From DAOUJI01 sp965197415 (GTDB taxonomy: Bacteria > Chloroflexota > Dehalococcoidia > Lucifugimonadales > JAGWBF01): a stretch of 64,000 bases of DNA. The notes beneath the pieces were generated by a model. It saw only the letters and a program-made list of their open reading frames with translations, had not been told where the DNA came from and made no database searches. This document shows, piece by piece, positions 45,536 to 54,532 of this stretch (position 1 is its first letter; every line of letters starts with the position of its first letter). The stretch spans positions 1,302,001-1,366,000 of the forward strand of contig OZ240207.1 of NCBI GenBank assembly GCA_965197415.1. Direction: 5' to 3'. The translations under genes and the position numbers were made by a program.

Positions 45536-46495
45536 TTAATTGTAGCGGATGCGTGGGTCCAGCATGCCATAGGTCAGGTCCACCACGAGGTTGATAATCA
45601 GGATGGCGCCGATCATCGTCATAACGATAGCTTGCACCATGGTGTAGTCGCGGGACACGATGGACAATAGGAGGAGCTGGCCTATGCCGGGAAGCTGGAA
45701 GATGTTCTCCACGATCACAGTGCCCCCTAGGAGGACAGCGAACTGGAAGGCTGCCAAGGTGAGTAGAGGCAACATTGCGTTGCGCAGGGCATGGCGGTAA
45801 ATTACTACGTTCTCTACGAGGCCCTTGGAGCGAGCAGTCCTGACGTAGTCTTCACGTAAGACTTCGAGCATGCCTGACCGGGTGATGCGGGCCATGTAGC
45901 CGATGCGGGTCACGGACAACGCCAAGATGGCGAACCCCGTTTGCTTGAAGTTGGTCCAGGGGTCTTCCCACGGGTCGGCATAGCCCAGGGGTGGGAGCCA
46001 ATCGAAAACCACCACCAAGACGAAGAGTATCAAGACTGAGAACACGAACAAAGGTATCGTCACCCCGGTTATGGCCACGGACCTGCCAACGTAATCGATC
46101 CATGTGTTCTGCTTGACAGCGGATATGACCCCCAACGGGATAGCCAGCGCCAGGCTGAATATAATGGCGCCAACCGCCAACTGGGCGCTTACGGGCAGAC
46201 GCCGGGCCATTTCCTCATTGATGGGGTTGTCATCCAACAGTGACTCTCCCAGGTCGCCCTGGAACAGGTCTCCAACCCATTGGAAGTATTGGACCAGGAG
46301 GGAGCGGTCGGTGCCGAGCTTGGCCTGTAATGCTTGCAGGTCGTCCTGGGTATAGTCGGCTTCCCCCGTGGGACCCAGGAGCCTGGCCACGGCGGGATCC
46401 CCCGGAATGATTCGGAGCATTGTGAAAGCGATCAACGAAACCAGGAATAAGGTGGGTATAAAGGCCAGAAACCGTTTTTGCACGTATGCCTGCAT
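45536..46495 (-). CDS. dppB: ABC transporter permease, DppB type (module 2)
   Basis: A 319-residue DppB-type permease: VQKRFLAFIPTLFLVSLIAF, RIIPGDPAVARLLGP, EAA loop DYVRTARSKGLVENVVIYRHALRNAMLPL, ending LDPRIRYN. GGGAGG precedes the ATG. It is the first gene of the module 2 minus-strand run (DppB, DppC, dehydrogenase, SMP-30, binding protein, NHL propeller). Confidence 0.9.
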   Translation of the reverse strand: MQAYVQKRFLAFIPTLFLVSLIAFTMLRIIPGDPAVARLLGPTGEADYTQDDLQALQAKLGTDRSLLVQYFQWVGDLFQGDLGESLLDDNPINEEMARRLPVSAQLAVGAIIFSLALAIPLGVISAVKQNTWIDYVGRSVAITGVTIPLFVFSVLILFVLVVVFDWLPPLGYADPWEDPWTNFKQTGFAILALSVTRIGYMARITRSGMLEVLREDYVRTARSKGLVENVVIYRHALRNAMLPLLTLAAFQFAVLLGGTVIVENIFQLPGIGQLLLLSIVSRDYTMVQAIVMTMIGAILIINLVVDLTYGMLDPRIRYN

Positions 46496-46620
46496 GGCCT
46501 CCCGTCCTTGACCCCTGAAGAGACCCTCAGTATGCTGCTTCTACGGTCGAGAAGACTGCGCAAGTATCCTTGCTGAGGCCGGTCCTTAGCACATGAAGGT
46601 CCCGGCGCTGGAGAATCCCT

Positions 46621-46815
46621 TCAGCCCACTCTCCGATACTTGATGAGGTATGAAGCTGTCTTATAATAGTCCTTGTCCTCCTGCCCCTGCAAGCGCTGGT
46701 TGATGTAGATGCCCCGTGGGAATCGAGCCACGTGAAGTGGGCGGCCAACCCTTGGGGCCAGCGGCCGTAGGAGCTGTCGAGGCGGGTAACTAAACGGCGG
46801 TCGATGGGTTGCCAT
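46621..46815 (-). pseudogene. Chimeric relic: amidohydrolase start fused to NHL propeller end
   Basis: The first ten bases (ATGGCAACCC) and everything upstream, including the promoter, match the start of the amidohydrolase at 49614-50810. The rest matches the last 65 or so codons of the NHL gene at 48473-49456, ending GQEDKDYYKTASYLIKYRRVG, with a one-base deletion near 46711. Downstream DNA to about 46569 also matches. It equals the 48.4-50.9 kb block with about 2.1 kb deleted inside. A 64-codon frame survives. Confidence 0.8.
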
Positions 46816-46906
46816 CAGCGTCCTCCTCCTAGGGAAACCGGCCTGGAAACTACTTACTCCGTATCCCTATATGACGCTTCCTGATCAACTATCTTTGACG
46901 ACCGCC

Positions 46907-46935
46907 AGTGTATTTTCACCCACGAATAGTGTCAA
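46907..46935 (-). promoter_or_regulatory. Conserved promoter of the chimeric relic
   Basis: Minus strand TTGACA (46930-46935), 17 bases, TACACT (46907-46912): both hexamers and the spacing are intact although the gene behind is ruined. The spacer sequence has diverged from the parent. Confidence 0.55.
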
Positions 46936-47140
46936 CGTTCACATACTCTAAGTATCATCTACCATATCAACGAGACCTCCCGAATCCCTCGATGCCCGAC
47001 CTAGTTCCTGAGTTTGAGGTACGGGCGGCCCAGTCTATCTGAATCACCAAGGGTGATAATTGACGCCCCATCGAAGCACGAGTACCATAAAAGTGGTTGC
47101 CGGCTTTCACAAATCCATCTGGGGAGAGGGGAGGAGACTA

Positions 47141-48328
47141 ATGGAGCGGTTCAGGTTCGTTGACAGCGACTCCCATGTGCTGGAGCCCGAGGACATGTGG
47201 GACAACTACCTAGAGAAGAGGCACCAGGGGATGGTGAAGGGATACTTTAAATACGTGCGGGCCTCCGAGCTAGGTGATAGGATCGCGATAAGAGGAATCG
47301 GTGAAAACCCTCTATGCCTGACCTCGGCCATCAACGTGATGGGGCGCCAGATAATGGGTGGTGCTCAGCAAGAGGTTGGGACAGAGGACCGCGAGCCGAT
47401 TGAGCTTGACGGTCCATACGAGAAGTGGGCCGAACAGAACTTCCCCCCCAGCGCCTACAAAGAGGTGATGGAGCAGTCGGGCATCGACTACATGATCGTC
47501 TACCCCACCGTGGGCTTCTGGACCACAAGTGTCCCCGAAATGGGCGCCGAGACGGCCACCGCCATACGCCGTGCGTACAACCGTTGGCTCGGGGATTTCT
47601 GCCAGGAGGGAGGCAAGGACAGGCTTATTGGAGCGGTCTCCATAGACCTGCGGGACCCGGAGGCTGCCAGACAGGAAGTGATACGTTGCGTCAAGGAGTA
47701 TGGCTTCGGAGCCGTCCACCTTAACCCGGCCCCCGTTCCCGACCTACGCCTCTACGACGAGGTCTGTGATCCACTGTGGGCCACATGCGCAGACCTGGGT
47801 GTGCCAATTGGACTCCATCCCAGCGCACAAAATCCGCTGGACCAAGGACTGTTAGATTACCATCGCGGTCTGGGAGACCTCCAGAACACGGTAGGCTTCT
47901 GCATCGGCAACATGATGGCCTGTGCATCCTTTATCATGGGCGGGGTTCTGGAGCGCCATCCCAAACTAAAGCTGATATTCCTGGAATCGGGCGCCGGTTG
48001 GGCAGCCTACTGGCCGGAGCGCATGGAGTCGGCAGTAAACGGCGGAAACAGGGGGGTCCGCATTACGGGTCTCTCCAAGTGGCCTATCGAATACTTCCAG
48101 GAGCAGTGCTTCGTCGCTGCTGACCAAGACGATCCTGGCCTCAAAATGGTCATAGATGCCGTGGGCGACCAGGTCCTCATCACGGGCACCGACTTTGGCC
48201 ACCCCGAGGGCCGCAAATACGCTACAGCGGTGCAGGATATGATGGAGGTGCCGGGGATATCCCTGGACAGCAAGCGCAAGATACTGTGGGACAACGCCAT
48301 CCGGGCCTACCCCGTCACACTCAAGTGA
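47141..48328 (+). CDS. Amidohydrolase-2 family metallohydrolase, divergent member
   Basis: A 395-residue amidohydrolase-2 enzyme, more distant from the other three here. Metal motif VDSDSHVLEPEDMWDNYL (His12, Glu15; no HxH), then YMIVYPTVGFW, GLHPSAQNP, a VLERHPKLKLIFLESGAGWAAYWPERM stretch typical of the family, and the metal Asp in ITGTDFGHPEG. GAGGAG precedes the ATG; I do not use the longer frame from 47060. It is flanked on both sides by related sequence (the relic and the 48.4-50.9 kb block). Probably a decarboxylase or hydrolase. Confidence 0.85.
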   Translation: MERFRFVDSDSHVLEPEDMWDNYLEKRHQGMVKGYFKYVRASELGDRIAIRGIGENPLCLTSAINVMGRQIMGGAQQEVGTEDREPIELDGPYEKWAEQNFPPSAYKEVMEQSGIDYMIVYPTVGFWTTSVPEMGAETATAIRRAYNRWLGDFCQEGGKDRLIGAVSIDLRDPEAARQEVIRCVKEYGFGAVHLNPAPVPDLRLYDEVCDPLWATCADLGVPIGLHPSAQNPLDQGLLDYHRGLGDLQNTVGFCIGNMMACASFIMGGVLERHPKLKLIFLESGAGWAAYWPERMESAVNGGNRGVRITGLSKWPIEYFQEQCFVAADQDDPGLKMVIDAVGDQVLITGTDFGHPEGRKYATAVQDMMEVPGISLDSKRKILWDNAIRAYPVTLK

Positions 48329-48472
48329 CCGGTCTGGCGCGTCGCTCTCAACTTTTTCTTCCCTGCAGCGGGTAGCCCAGAGAGTCCTGGGGCTGCGGCC
48401 GCACACCTTTAGCAGGCGTGCTTGCTGAGGCCGGTCCTTACTACATTAAGGTCCCGGCGCTAGGGAATCCCG

Positions 48473-49456
48473 TCAGCCCACTCTCCGGTACTTGATGAGG
48501 CACGAAGCCGTCTTATAGTAGTCCTTGTCCTCCTGCCCCTGCAGGTGCTGGTTGATGTATATGTCCCCGTGGGAATCCAGCCACAAGAAGTGGGCGGCTG
48601 TCCCTTGGGGCCAGTGGCCGTACGGGCTGTCGAGGCGGGTGATTAAACGGCCGTCGATGTCGAGAATTGAGATGAAATTCTGAAGCTCCGGGACGAACAC
48701 GGTATCGTCCTCGTCGATGTAGATAGAGCAGGGCCGGCGGAACCCGGTCCAGTGAGTCTTATATTTCCCCTCCAGATCGAAGATCTGAATACGGTCGTTC
48801 TCCCGGTCAGCGACGAAGACCTGGTCCCGCTTTTTGTCCACCCATATTCCATGCGGTGTGTGAAACTCTCCCGGCTCATTCTTGCCGAACTCGCCCCAGG
48901 AGAACTTTAGATGGCCGTCGGGCGTAAAGACATGGACCCGGAAGTTGGCGTAGCCGTCGGAGACGTACAAGTCGCCGTTGGGGGCCTGGGAGATATCGCT
49001 GGGCATGTTGAAGGGCCCAGCGGCGCGTACGTTGGGCCACATACGCGTAGGGCCTGAAAAGGGCACAGCGCCTTCGGTCCAACCCGGCTGGCCCGGCCCG
49101 TGGCCGTGGGGGATGCCGGTGTCCGAGGGCTCGTTCCACGTGCCCATAGTCATCAGCTGGTTGCCGTTCTTGTCGTATTTCAGCACTACATGGCCATCTT
49201 TGACCGGAAGGTACAGGTTGTCGTCCTCGTCGATATGCATGCCATGGGCGTCGCTCAGCACCCCTTCTCCCCACGAAGTAAGCACATCGCCGTCCCGGTC
49301 GAACACTATCAAGGGGTGGTCACTGCGGTTAAAGCAGTACACCCGGTCCTCCGAATCCGTAGCAACACCGTTCTGGCCGATGGTCCATCCGTCAGGCAGT
49401 GTGGGCCAGCCTTCGACCCACTCGTAAGTGTATTTGCCAGAGCCTGTCCTAAACAT
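48473..49456 (-). CDS. NHL-repeat beta-propeller protein, divergent member
   Basis: A 327-residue six-bladed propeller: GWTIGQNGVATDSEDRVYCF, DAHGMHIDEDDNLYLPV, PSDISQAPNGDLYVSDGYANFRVHVF, FHTPHGIWVDKKRDQVFVADREND, and a C-terminal WLDSHGDIYINQHLQG. PAL-like NHL repeats, no signal peptide. It lies downstream of the cyclic amidohydrolase on the same strand with a gap of about 157 bases. Enzymatic role unknown; related propellers bind Ca or Zn and act as lyases or lactonases. Confidence 0.8.
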   Translation of the reverse strand: MFRTGSGKYTYEWVEGWPTLPDGWTIGQNGVATDSEDRVYCFNRSDHPLIVFDRDGDVLTSWGEGVLSDAHGMHIDEDDNLYLPVKDGHVVLKYDKNGNQLMTMGTWNEPSDTGIPHGHGPGQPGWTEGAVPFSGPTRMWPNVRAAGPFNMPSDISQAPNGDLYVSDGYANFRVHVFTPDGHLKFSWGEFGKNEPGEFHTPHGIWVDKKRDQVFVADRENDRIQIFDLEGKYKTHWTGFRRPCSIYIDEDDTVFVPELQNFISILDIDGRLITRLDSPYGHWPQGTAAHFLWLDSHGDIYINQHLQGQEDKDYYKTASCLIKYRRVG

Positions 49457-49613
49457 TCTTGGATTGGCCCCCTTCCACGGATTTGACGCGTACTGTATAG
49501 TCCCAGTCGAAAGGCGTCAATGTGCTCCAGCAAACCTGCCGTGAGCAGTCGCCCGAAGTATGTTGAGCGCCTCCGCGAGCTTTCCCGGACTGCGAAGGAC
49601 ATCTGTTGCAGCT

Positions 49614-50810
49614 CTATTCGGCGGCGGGTCGTACTATCTGGCCCTCACGCCAGACTACCGAGCCGCTCCGGATTGTGAGGTAAGTGTCCAGGCGAAAGTT
49701 GCCTTCGACGGTCTGCTTTGAGGTGTTGGTCCACTGGAACTGCCCCTCCTGCTCGCTGAAGACGGCCGCGTCCCCTTCCATTCCCGGCGCCAGCGACCCG
49801 ATCTCCCTCTCCATGTGGATGGCTTTGGCTGCCCTGGAGGTCGCGGCGGCCACCGCATCTTCCAGCGGCTGGCCCAAGGCGAAGCTCTTACTCACCAGGT
49901 CGTTCACCCCGTGCACGGTCCTGACTGTGGGATCACAGGTATGCATATCCGTGCTAATGGTGGTGGGGAAGAACCCCTCACGAAATGCCGGCTTGCATAT
50001 GTCGATATTTAGAACTCCCCCAGCGTCGCCCGTATCCATGACTACGCCCCGTCGAACGGCCTCCAAAACTTCAGGGCGGAGAGCGCTATTGGCGTCAAGA
50101 ATATTTTCATGAGAGCCATTGAAGGCGTGAGTGGAGATGTCCTGGGGACCTAGAAGCTCAAGGATTCTCGGTAGAGGTATCGGTGTTCCCGCGACGTGGA
50201 CCATTAAGGTCACTCCAGCCTTATCAGCTGCTTCCCTCGCGCGCTTTAGCGCGGTCTCAGCCTCCCAGTAGGAGACCGCGTCGTGGGCCATACGAATCTT
50301 TACCCCTACCAGATAGCCTGGATTCTCCTTGATGGCATCGGCCGTTCGGTCGGGGTCGGCATGACTCAAATCTCGGAGCTCTCCGCCAACAGCTTCGTGA
50401 AGCAGCAGCCCGGTGGCCCCGATGTGGAGGCAGGCCAGCACCCGGGTAAGCTTGGTAGGGACTATGAAATCGCGCATGGTCTTGTAGTTGGCCCAGCCCG
50501 CTGTCCCGGCGTCCACAGCCGTGGTCACACCTGCGGGAAGACACGTCGCGTCGGCGTCGCTAGCCACCCCTCCCCTCCCTGTGATTACACCTTCGTAGAA
50601 GTGGCCGTGAAGGTCGATGAAACCGGGGGCAACCAGCTTGCCCGTAACGTCTATCACTTCGGTTGCCAGGGTAGGGTCAATACGTTGGGATACCGCCGCT
50701 ACCTTCCCGTCCTTGAAGGCAACGTCTCGGCGGTCGTTGATGTTCTGGGCGGCGTCCATAAGAGTCCCGCCCTTCAAAACCAAGTCGTATGCCGCATGCT
50801 GGGTCGCCAT
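49614..50810 (-). CDS. Amidohydrolase/deacetylase family metallohydrolase (dihydroorotase-like fold)
   Basis: A 398-residue cyclic-amidohydrolase-type enzyme. APGFIDLHGHFYEG holds metal ligands His68 and His70; LVGVKIRM carries the Lys expected to be carbamylated; VHVAGTP and STHAFNG supply further His; TISTDMHT holds the catalytic Asp. The C-terminal sandwich returns at GDAAVFSEQEG. It likely opens a cyclic amide or removes an acyl group. GGAGGA precedes the ATG. A clear promoter lies about 90 bases upstream. Substrate unknown. Confidence 0.85.
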   Translation of the reverse strand: MATQHAAYDLVLKGGTLMDAAQNINDRRDVAFKDGKVAAVSQRIDPTLATEVIDVTGKLVAPGFIDLHGHFYEGVITGRGGVASDADATCLPAGVTTAVDAGTAGWANYKTMRDFIVPTKLTRVLACLHIGATGLLLHEAVGGELRDLSHADPDRTADAIKENPGYLVGVKIRMAHDAVSYWEAETALKRAREAADKAGVTLMVHVAGTPIPLPRILELLGPQDISTHAFNGSHENILDANSALRPEVLEAVRRGVVMDTGDAGGVLNIDICKPAFREGFFPTTISTDMHTCDPTVRTVHGVNDLVSKSFALGQPLEDAVAAATSRAAKAIHMEREIGSLAPGMEGDAAVFSEQEGQFQWTNTSKQTVEGNFRLDTYLTIRSGSVVWREGQIVRPAAE

Positions 50811-51374
50811 CGGCGCCCTCCTCCACGGAAAATCAGGCTGGAAACTCCTTACTCCCCGTCCCCGTATAAAGCTTCCTGAACAACCATCTTTGACGAGAGC
50901 CAGTGTAGTATCCCCCATAATTTATGTCAAACGTTCCTGATAAGCCCATAAAAATACCCAGCCACGTCCTGAATCGGTGTTCGACAGGCAGCGTCTTCTG
51001 TCCCTCCGCATCCGGTCTAAACCGACAGGCTTGGCGAGTCACAGTGGTGACATTAACGGGGCCCCAAACGGTTGGTCTCCACCAGTCTGTCTCGTATGTA
51101 CTGAACCAGTAAAGCCACTTGCAGGCGACTCATCGTGTAGTTATGATCACGAAGCGGCTCTGTGGCACAAGCCCTAGATGCCCATATCCTTCCCGGAGCC
51201 GCAAACCAGATGAGCAACATTTACCTTCGGATCAACCGAATCGGCTACTCAACCGTTCTTCCTCCCGTGAGGATAATCCCTCTCTGCGGGAAGTCTATAC
51301 TCCCGTTCGATCCCTAGCTCCGCCCTTTAAGTCCCCTGAAAGGCGTGCCAGTCTACCCGTTGCTGGGTCCACAT
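50811..51374. other. Divergent intergenic region
   Basis: About 560 bases holding the amidohydrolase promoter (listed) and the unseen promoter of the phosphonoacetate-hydrolase-like gene. A small dyad GTCAC-AGTG-GTGAC lies at 51038-51051. No gene is seen. Confidence 0.4.
50902..50930 (-). promoter_or_regulatory. Promoter of the cyclic amidohydrolase
   Basis: Minus strand TTGACA (50925-50930), 17 bases, TACACT (50902-50907). Same hexamers as the deacylase promoter at 12546-12574 and the relic promoter. Confidence 0.65.
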
Positions 51375-52475
51375 ATGAACACACCTACAGTGATTATATG
51401 TATCGATGGACTCGATCCTGAGTACCTCAAGGCGTGCGAGGCGCCCAATCTGCGGAAGTTGTCCAAGAAGGGGTTCCACACGACGGGTCGGTGCATGATG
51501 CCATCGGTGACCAACGTAAACAACGTCTCCGTCGTTACCGCCAGCTATCCGGACGTCCACGGAATATGCTCGAACTTCTGGTTCGACCCTGGACGGGGGG
51601 ATGGGACCTACCTCGAATCAGGAGAATACATCCTATCGGAAACCATCTTTCAGAGGGCGCAAAAACAGGGGAGGTCCTCTGTACTAGTTACGTCTAAAGA
51701 TAAGCTGCGGACCTTGCTAGGCGATGGCGCCGCCGTCACCGTTTCATCGGAACAGCCGCCAGACTGGGTCGTCGCAGGCGTCGGCCCATCACCCGAGATA
51801 TACTCGCTAGAGGTCAACGGTTGGGTCATCCGAGCAGCTGGCTACATCATGTCACAACACCCCGCCGACCTTGTATACATCGCCACCACCGACTACGCCA
51901 TGCACAAATATGGACCGGACCATCCTCAGTCCCAGAGGCACCTCTCCATCATGGATGAGGCGATAGGTGAGTTGGTCGAGGCATACCCAGACATGACCCT
52001 TCTGGTCACCGCGGACCACGGCATGTCTCGCAAGTCTCAGATGGTGGACCTTGCGCGCGTCCTGGCAAGACGGCGGATCAGGGCTCACGCGGCGCCCATA
52101 ATCAAGGACCGGTACGTGGTTCACCACGCCAATTTGGGAGGCTGCATGTACTTGTACGTTCGACCCCGCGACCTTGCCGAAGCCGTGAAAGTGATAAGGG
52201 AAACGCCCGGTGTAGAGGATGCCTTCTCCAGGGAAGAAGCCGCGGCAAGATTCAGGCTACGCGGCGAACGCATCGGCGATATCGTCGTGACAGGGGAGAA
52301 GGATGTAGTATTCGGAGACGCGACGGAAGTGGCGATGCCGCCCAACCTGCGTACCCACGGCTCCACCCACGAGAGCCTGGTCCCACTGATAGGGTACAAC
52401 GGCGACTTCGCCGGGTTTTCCTTCGAGGAGAACCGGGACATTGGTCGGTATGTCTCTGAAAGGGTACTGGTATAG
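51375..52475 (+). CDS. phnA: Phosphonoacetate hydrolase-like alkaline-phosphatase superfamily enzyme
   Basis: A 366-residue di-zinc hydrolase resembling PhnA, which splits phosphonoacetate to acetate and phosphate. Motifs: IICIDGLDPEYL with the first metal Asp; MPSVTNVNNVSVVTA with the nucleophilic Thr; TTDYAMHKYGP with Asp and His; VTADHGM; and RTHGSTHESLVP with the last His ligand. Every metal-site motif of PhnA is present. No signal peptide. No other phosphonate gene is nearby, so the substrate could be another phosphonate or phosphodiester. The ATG fits the family N terminus. Confidence 0.75.
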   Translation: MNTPTVIICIDGLDPEYLKACEAPNLRKLSKKGFHTTGRCMMPSVTNVNNVSVVTASYPDVHGICSNFWFDPGRGDGTYLESGEYILSETIFQRAQKQGRSSVLVTSKDKLRTLLGDGAAVTVSSEQPPDWVVAGVGPSPEIYSLEVNGWVIRAAGYIMSQHPADLVYIATTDYAMHKYGPDHPQSQRHLSIMDEAIGELVEAYPDMTLLVTADHGMSRKSQMVDLARVLARRRIRAHAAPIIKDRYVVHHANLGGCMYLYVRPRDLAEAVKVIRETPGVEDAFSREEAAARFRLRGERIGDIVVTGEKDVVFGDATEVAMPPNLRTHGSTHESLVPLIGYNGDFAGFSFEENRDIGRYVSERVLV

Positions 52476-52824
52476 ATGAGCCGGTACGAGGGATGTCGAG
52501 AGTTCCGTGATCTTGGTTTGATGGCGTCTTGACGCCCCCTATCCCTGAGACCAACAATTCGCCCGCCTCCATATAGACCCTATGACTCCTCACGATTTCC
52601 CTCCGGCCGCACCGCCGAGTCAGACCCGGACGACTGGACAGGTGGATAAGTGAGATTGGAGGGAATTGACCACAAGGGGTGTCGGATGCGGTGTAACCAT
52701 GGAGGTGGTAGGATTGGGTGCACCAAAAGGACTTCCTTTGGAAGCGTCGAAAACGCACGTGACATCTTTGTATGAGGGGACAGCTCAAACTGGAACCGTT
52801 CAGAGTCCTAGAGGAGGAACTGTG
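52476..52824. other. Intergenic stretch before the monooxygenase
   Basis: About 350 bases. The monooxygenase frame stays open for 53 codons upstream of the chosen ATG, but those codons lack any family similarity. No promoter is obvious. Confidence 0.35.
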
Positions 52825-54462
52825 ATGGGAGATTCTCTACGAGAAGGCTCGTCACCCGATACGGCGCTGGTGGACGAGGTCGAGCAGTACGACGCCATTA
52901 TCATCGGCGCTGGGCTTACCGGGCTGTATCAGTTGTACCGCTTGCGTCAGCTTGGCCTCTCGGTTCGGGTCTTCGAAGATGGCGGTGGGGTCGGCGGCAC
53001 CTGGTATTGGAACCGCTACCCGGGCGCGCGCTTCGACTCGGAGAGTTACACCTACGGATACTCCTTCTCGGAGGAACTCCTCCAGGAATGGGACTGGAAA
53101 GAGCATTTTTCAGCCCAGCCGGAGAACGAACGCTACCTCAACTACGTAGCGGATAAGTTCGACCTGCGCCGGGACATCCAGTTGAATGCCCGCGTAACTT
53201 CGGCGGTCTACAGCGAGCGGGAGAATATCTGGCAGGTCCAAACGGAGGACGGCCACCAGGCGCAGGCGCAATTTCTAATCGCGGCCGTTGGCATCATGTC
53301 CGCGCATTATCTCCCCGACTTTGCGGGGCTTGAGAGCTTCAAGGGCGACTGGTGCCACACCGGCAGATGGCCGCAGGAAGGAATGCATTTAGCCGGCAAG
53401 CGCGTGGGGGTCGTCGGCACAGGGGCCACCGCCGTTCAACTCATCACAGAAATCGCCAAGGAGGTCTCCCATCTGACGGTCTTCCAGCGCACGGCGAATT
53501 ACTGTGCGCCGCTACGCAACTCGGAGATCGACGCCGAGACCCAGGGCAAGATCAAGGCCGCCTACCCTGAAATCTTCGAAAAGTGTCGCGAAAGCAAAAG
53601 CGCGTTTATGTACGACTCCGACCCGCGGTCGGCCCTGGAAGTCTCACCGGGAGAGCGGCTGGCGCAGTACGAAGAGTTGTGGGCGGAGCCCGGTTTCAAG
53701 AAATGGCAGGCCAATTTCCAGGACATCATGGTCCCAGGGGAGGCCAACGAGGACTACGCCGAATTCGTCCGCAATAAGATCCGCGAGCGTGTCAAGGACC
53801 CAGTGGTGGCGGAAAAACTCGTGCCCAAGGACCACCCGTTCGGCTCCAAGCGCCTCCCCCTGGAGAGCGGGTATTATGAGGTGTACAACCGGGACAATGT
53901 CCAGTTGGTTGACGTGTACGAGGCCCCCATTGAGCGCATCACTCCCAGCGGCCTCAAAACCAGCGATGCCGAGTACGAGCTGGACGTCATCATATTTGCC
54001 ACGGGATTTGACGCCGTGACCGGGTCACTGACCAGGATGGATATCCGCGGCGAAGGCGGACAGGCGTTCACGGATAAATTCGCCGAGGGCCCGCGCACCT
54101 ATCTGGGCGTCCAAAGCGCGGGCTTCCCGAATCTCTTCATCGTCAATTCGGCCGCGTCCTGCAACTTCCCCAGATGCGCGGAGGCGATCGTGGAGTGGGT
54201 GAGCGAGTGCGTAGGCTATATGCGCGACAAGGGCTTTGCGCGCATTTCGGCCAGCCCACAGGCGGAAGAGGCCTGGACGCAGCACATTGCCGAGTTGAGC
54301 GCAGGCTCGCTCCGGACCCAGGCCAAAACCAATTGGTTCGTGGGGACGAACATCCCCGGCAAGGCACACGCGTTGCTCCTCTATCCGGACAGCGCCCCAG
54401 CCTATCGGGCCAAGTGTGCCGAGGTGGCGGCCAATGGTTATGAAGGGTTTCTGCTTCAATAA
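52825..54462 (+). CDS. FAD-dependent Baeyer-Villiger-type monooxygenase
   Basis: A 545-residue flavoprotein monooxygenase using FAD and NADPH to insert oxygen, typically converting a ketone to an ester or lactone. First Rossmann motif IIIGAGLTGLYQ (25-36), GGTWYWNRYPGARFD, the Baeyer-Villiger fingerprint FKGDWCHTGRWP (about 172-183), second Rossmann VGVVGTGATAVQ, and IFATGFDAVTG. I chose the ATG with GAGGAGG seven bases upstream. No partner lies in the same operon, but lactone-hydrolysing enzymes are common in this window, so it may feed them. Confidence 0.88.
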   Translation: MGDSLREGSSPDTALVDEVEQYDAIIIGAGLTGLYQLYRLRQLGLSVRVFEDGGGVGGTWYWNRYPGARFDSESYTYGYSFSEELLQEWDWKEHFSAQPENERYLNYVADKFDLRRDIQLNARVTSAVYSERENIWQVQTEDGHQAQAQFLIAAVGIMSAHYLPDFAGLESFKGDWCHTGRWPQEGMHLAGKRVGVVGTGATAVQLITEIAKEVSHLTVFQRTANYCAPLRNSEIDAETQGKIKAAYPEIFEKCRESKSAFMYDSDPRSALEVSPGERLAQYEELWAEPGFKKWQANFQDIMVPGEANEDYAEFVRNKIRERVKDPVVAEKLVPKDHPFGSKRLPLESGYYEVYNRDNVQLVDVYEAPIERITPSGLKTSDAEYELDVIIFATGFDAVTGSLTRMDIRGEGGQAFTDKFAEGPRTYLGVQSAGFPNLFIVNSAASCNFPRCAEAIVEWVSECVGYMRDKGFARISASPQAEEAWTQHIAELSAGSLRTQAKTNWFVGTNIPGKAHALLLYPDSAPAYRAKCAEVAANGYEGFLLQ

Positions 54463-54532
54463 TATTTTTCCATTCTCCCCTTAAGCATTGGTGACCGTTA
54501 CCGATCACGCCCAGTGCGAGGCTGAAGTCAGC

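Noticed and set aside
47060..47140. An upstream extension of the amidohydrolase-2 gene
   Set aside because: The internal ATG has GAGGAG at good spacing and begins the conserved family N terminus.
52666..52824. A 53-codon upstream extension of the monooxygenase
   Set aside because: The internal ATG has GAGGAGG seven bases upstream and gives the usual length before the FAD motif.
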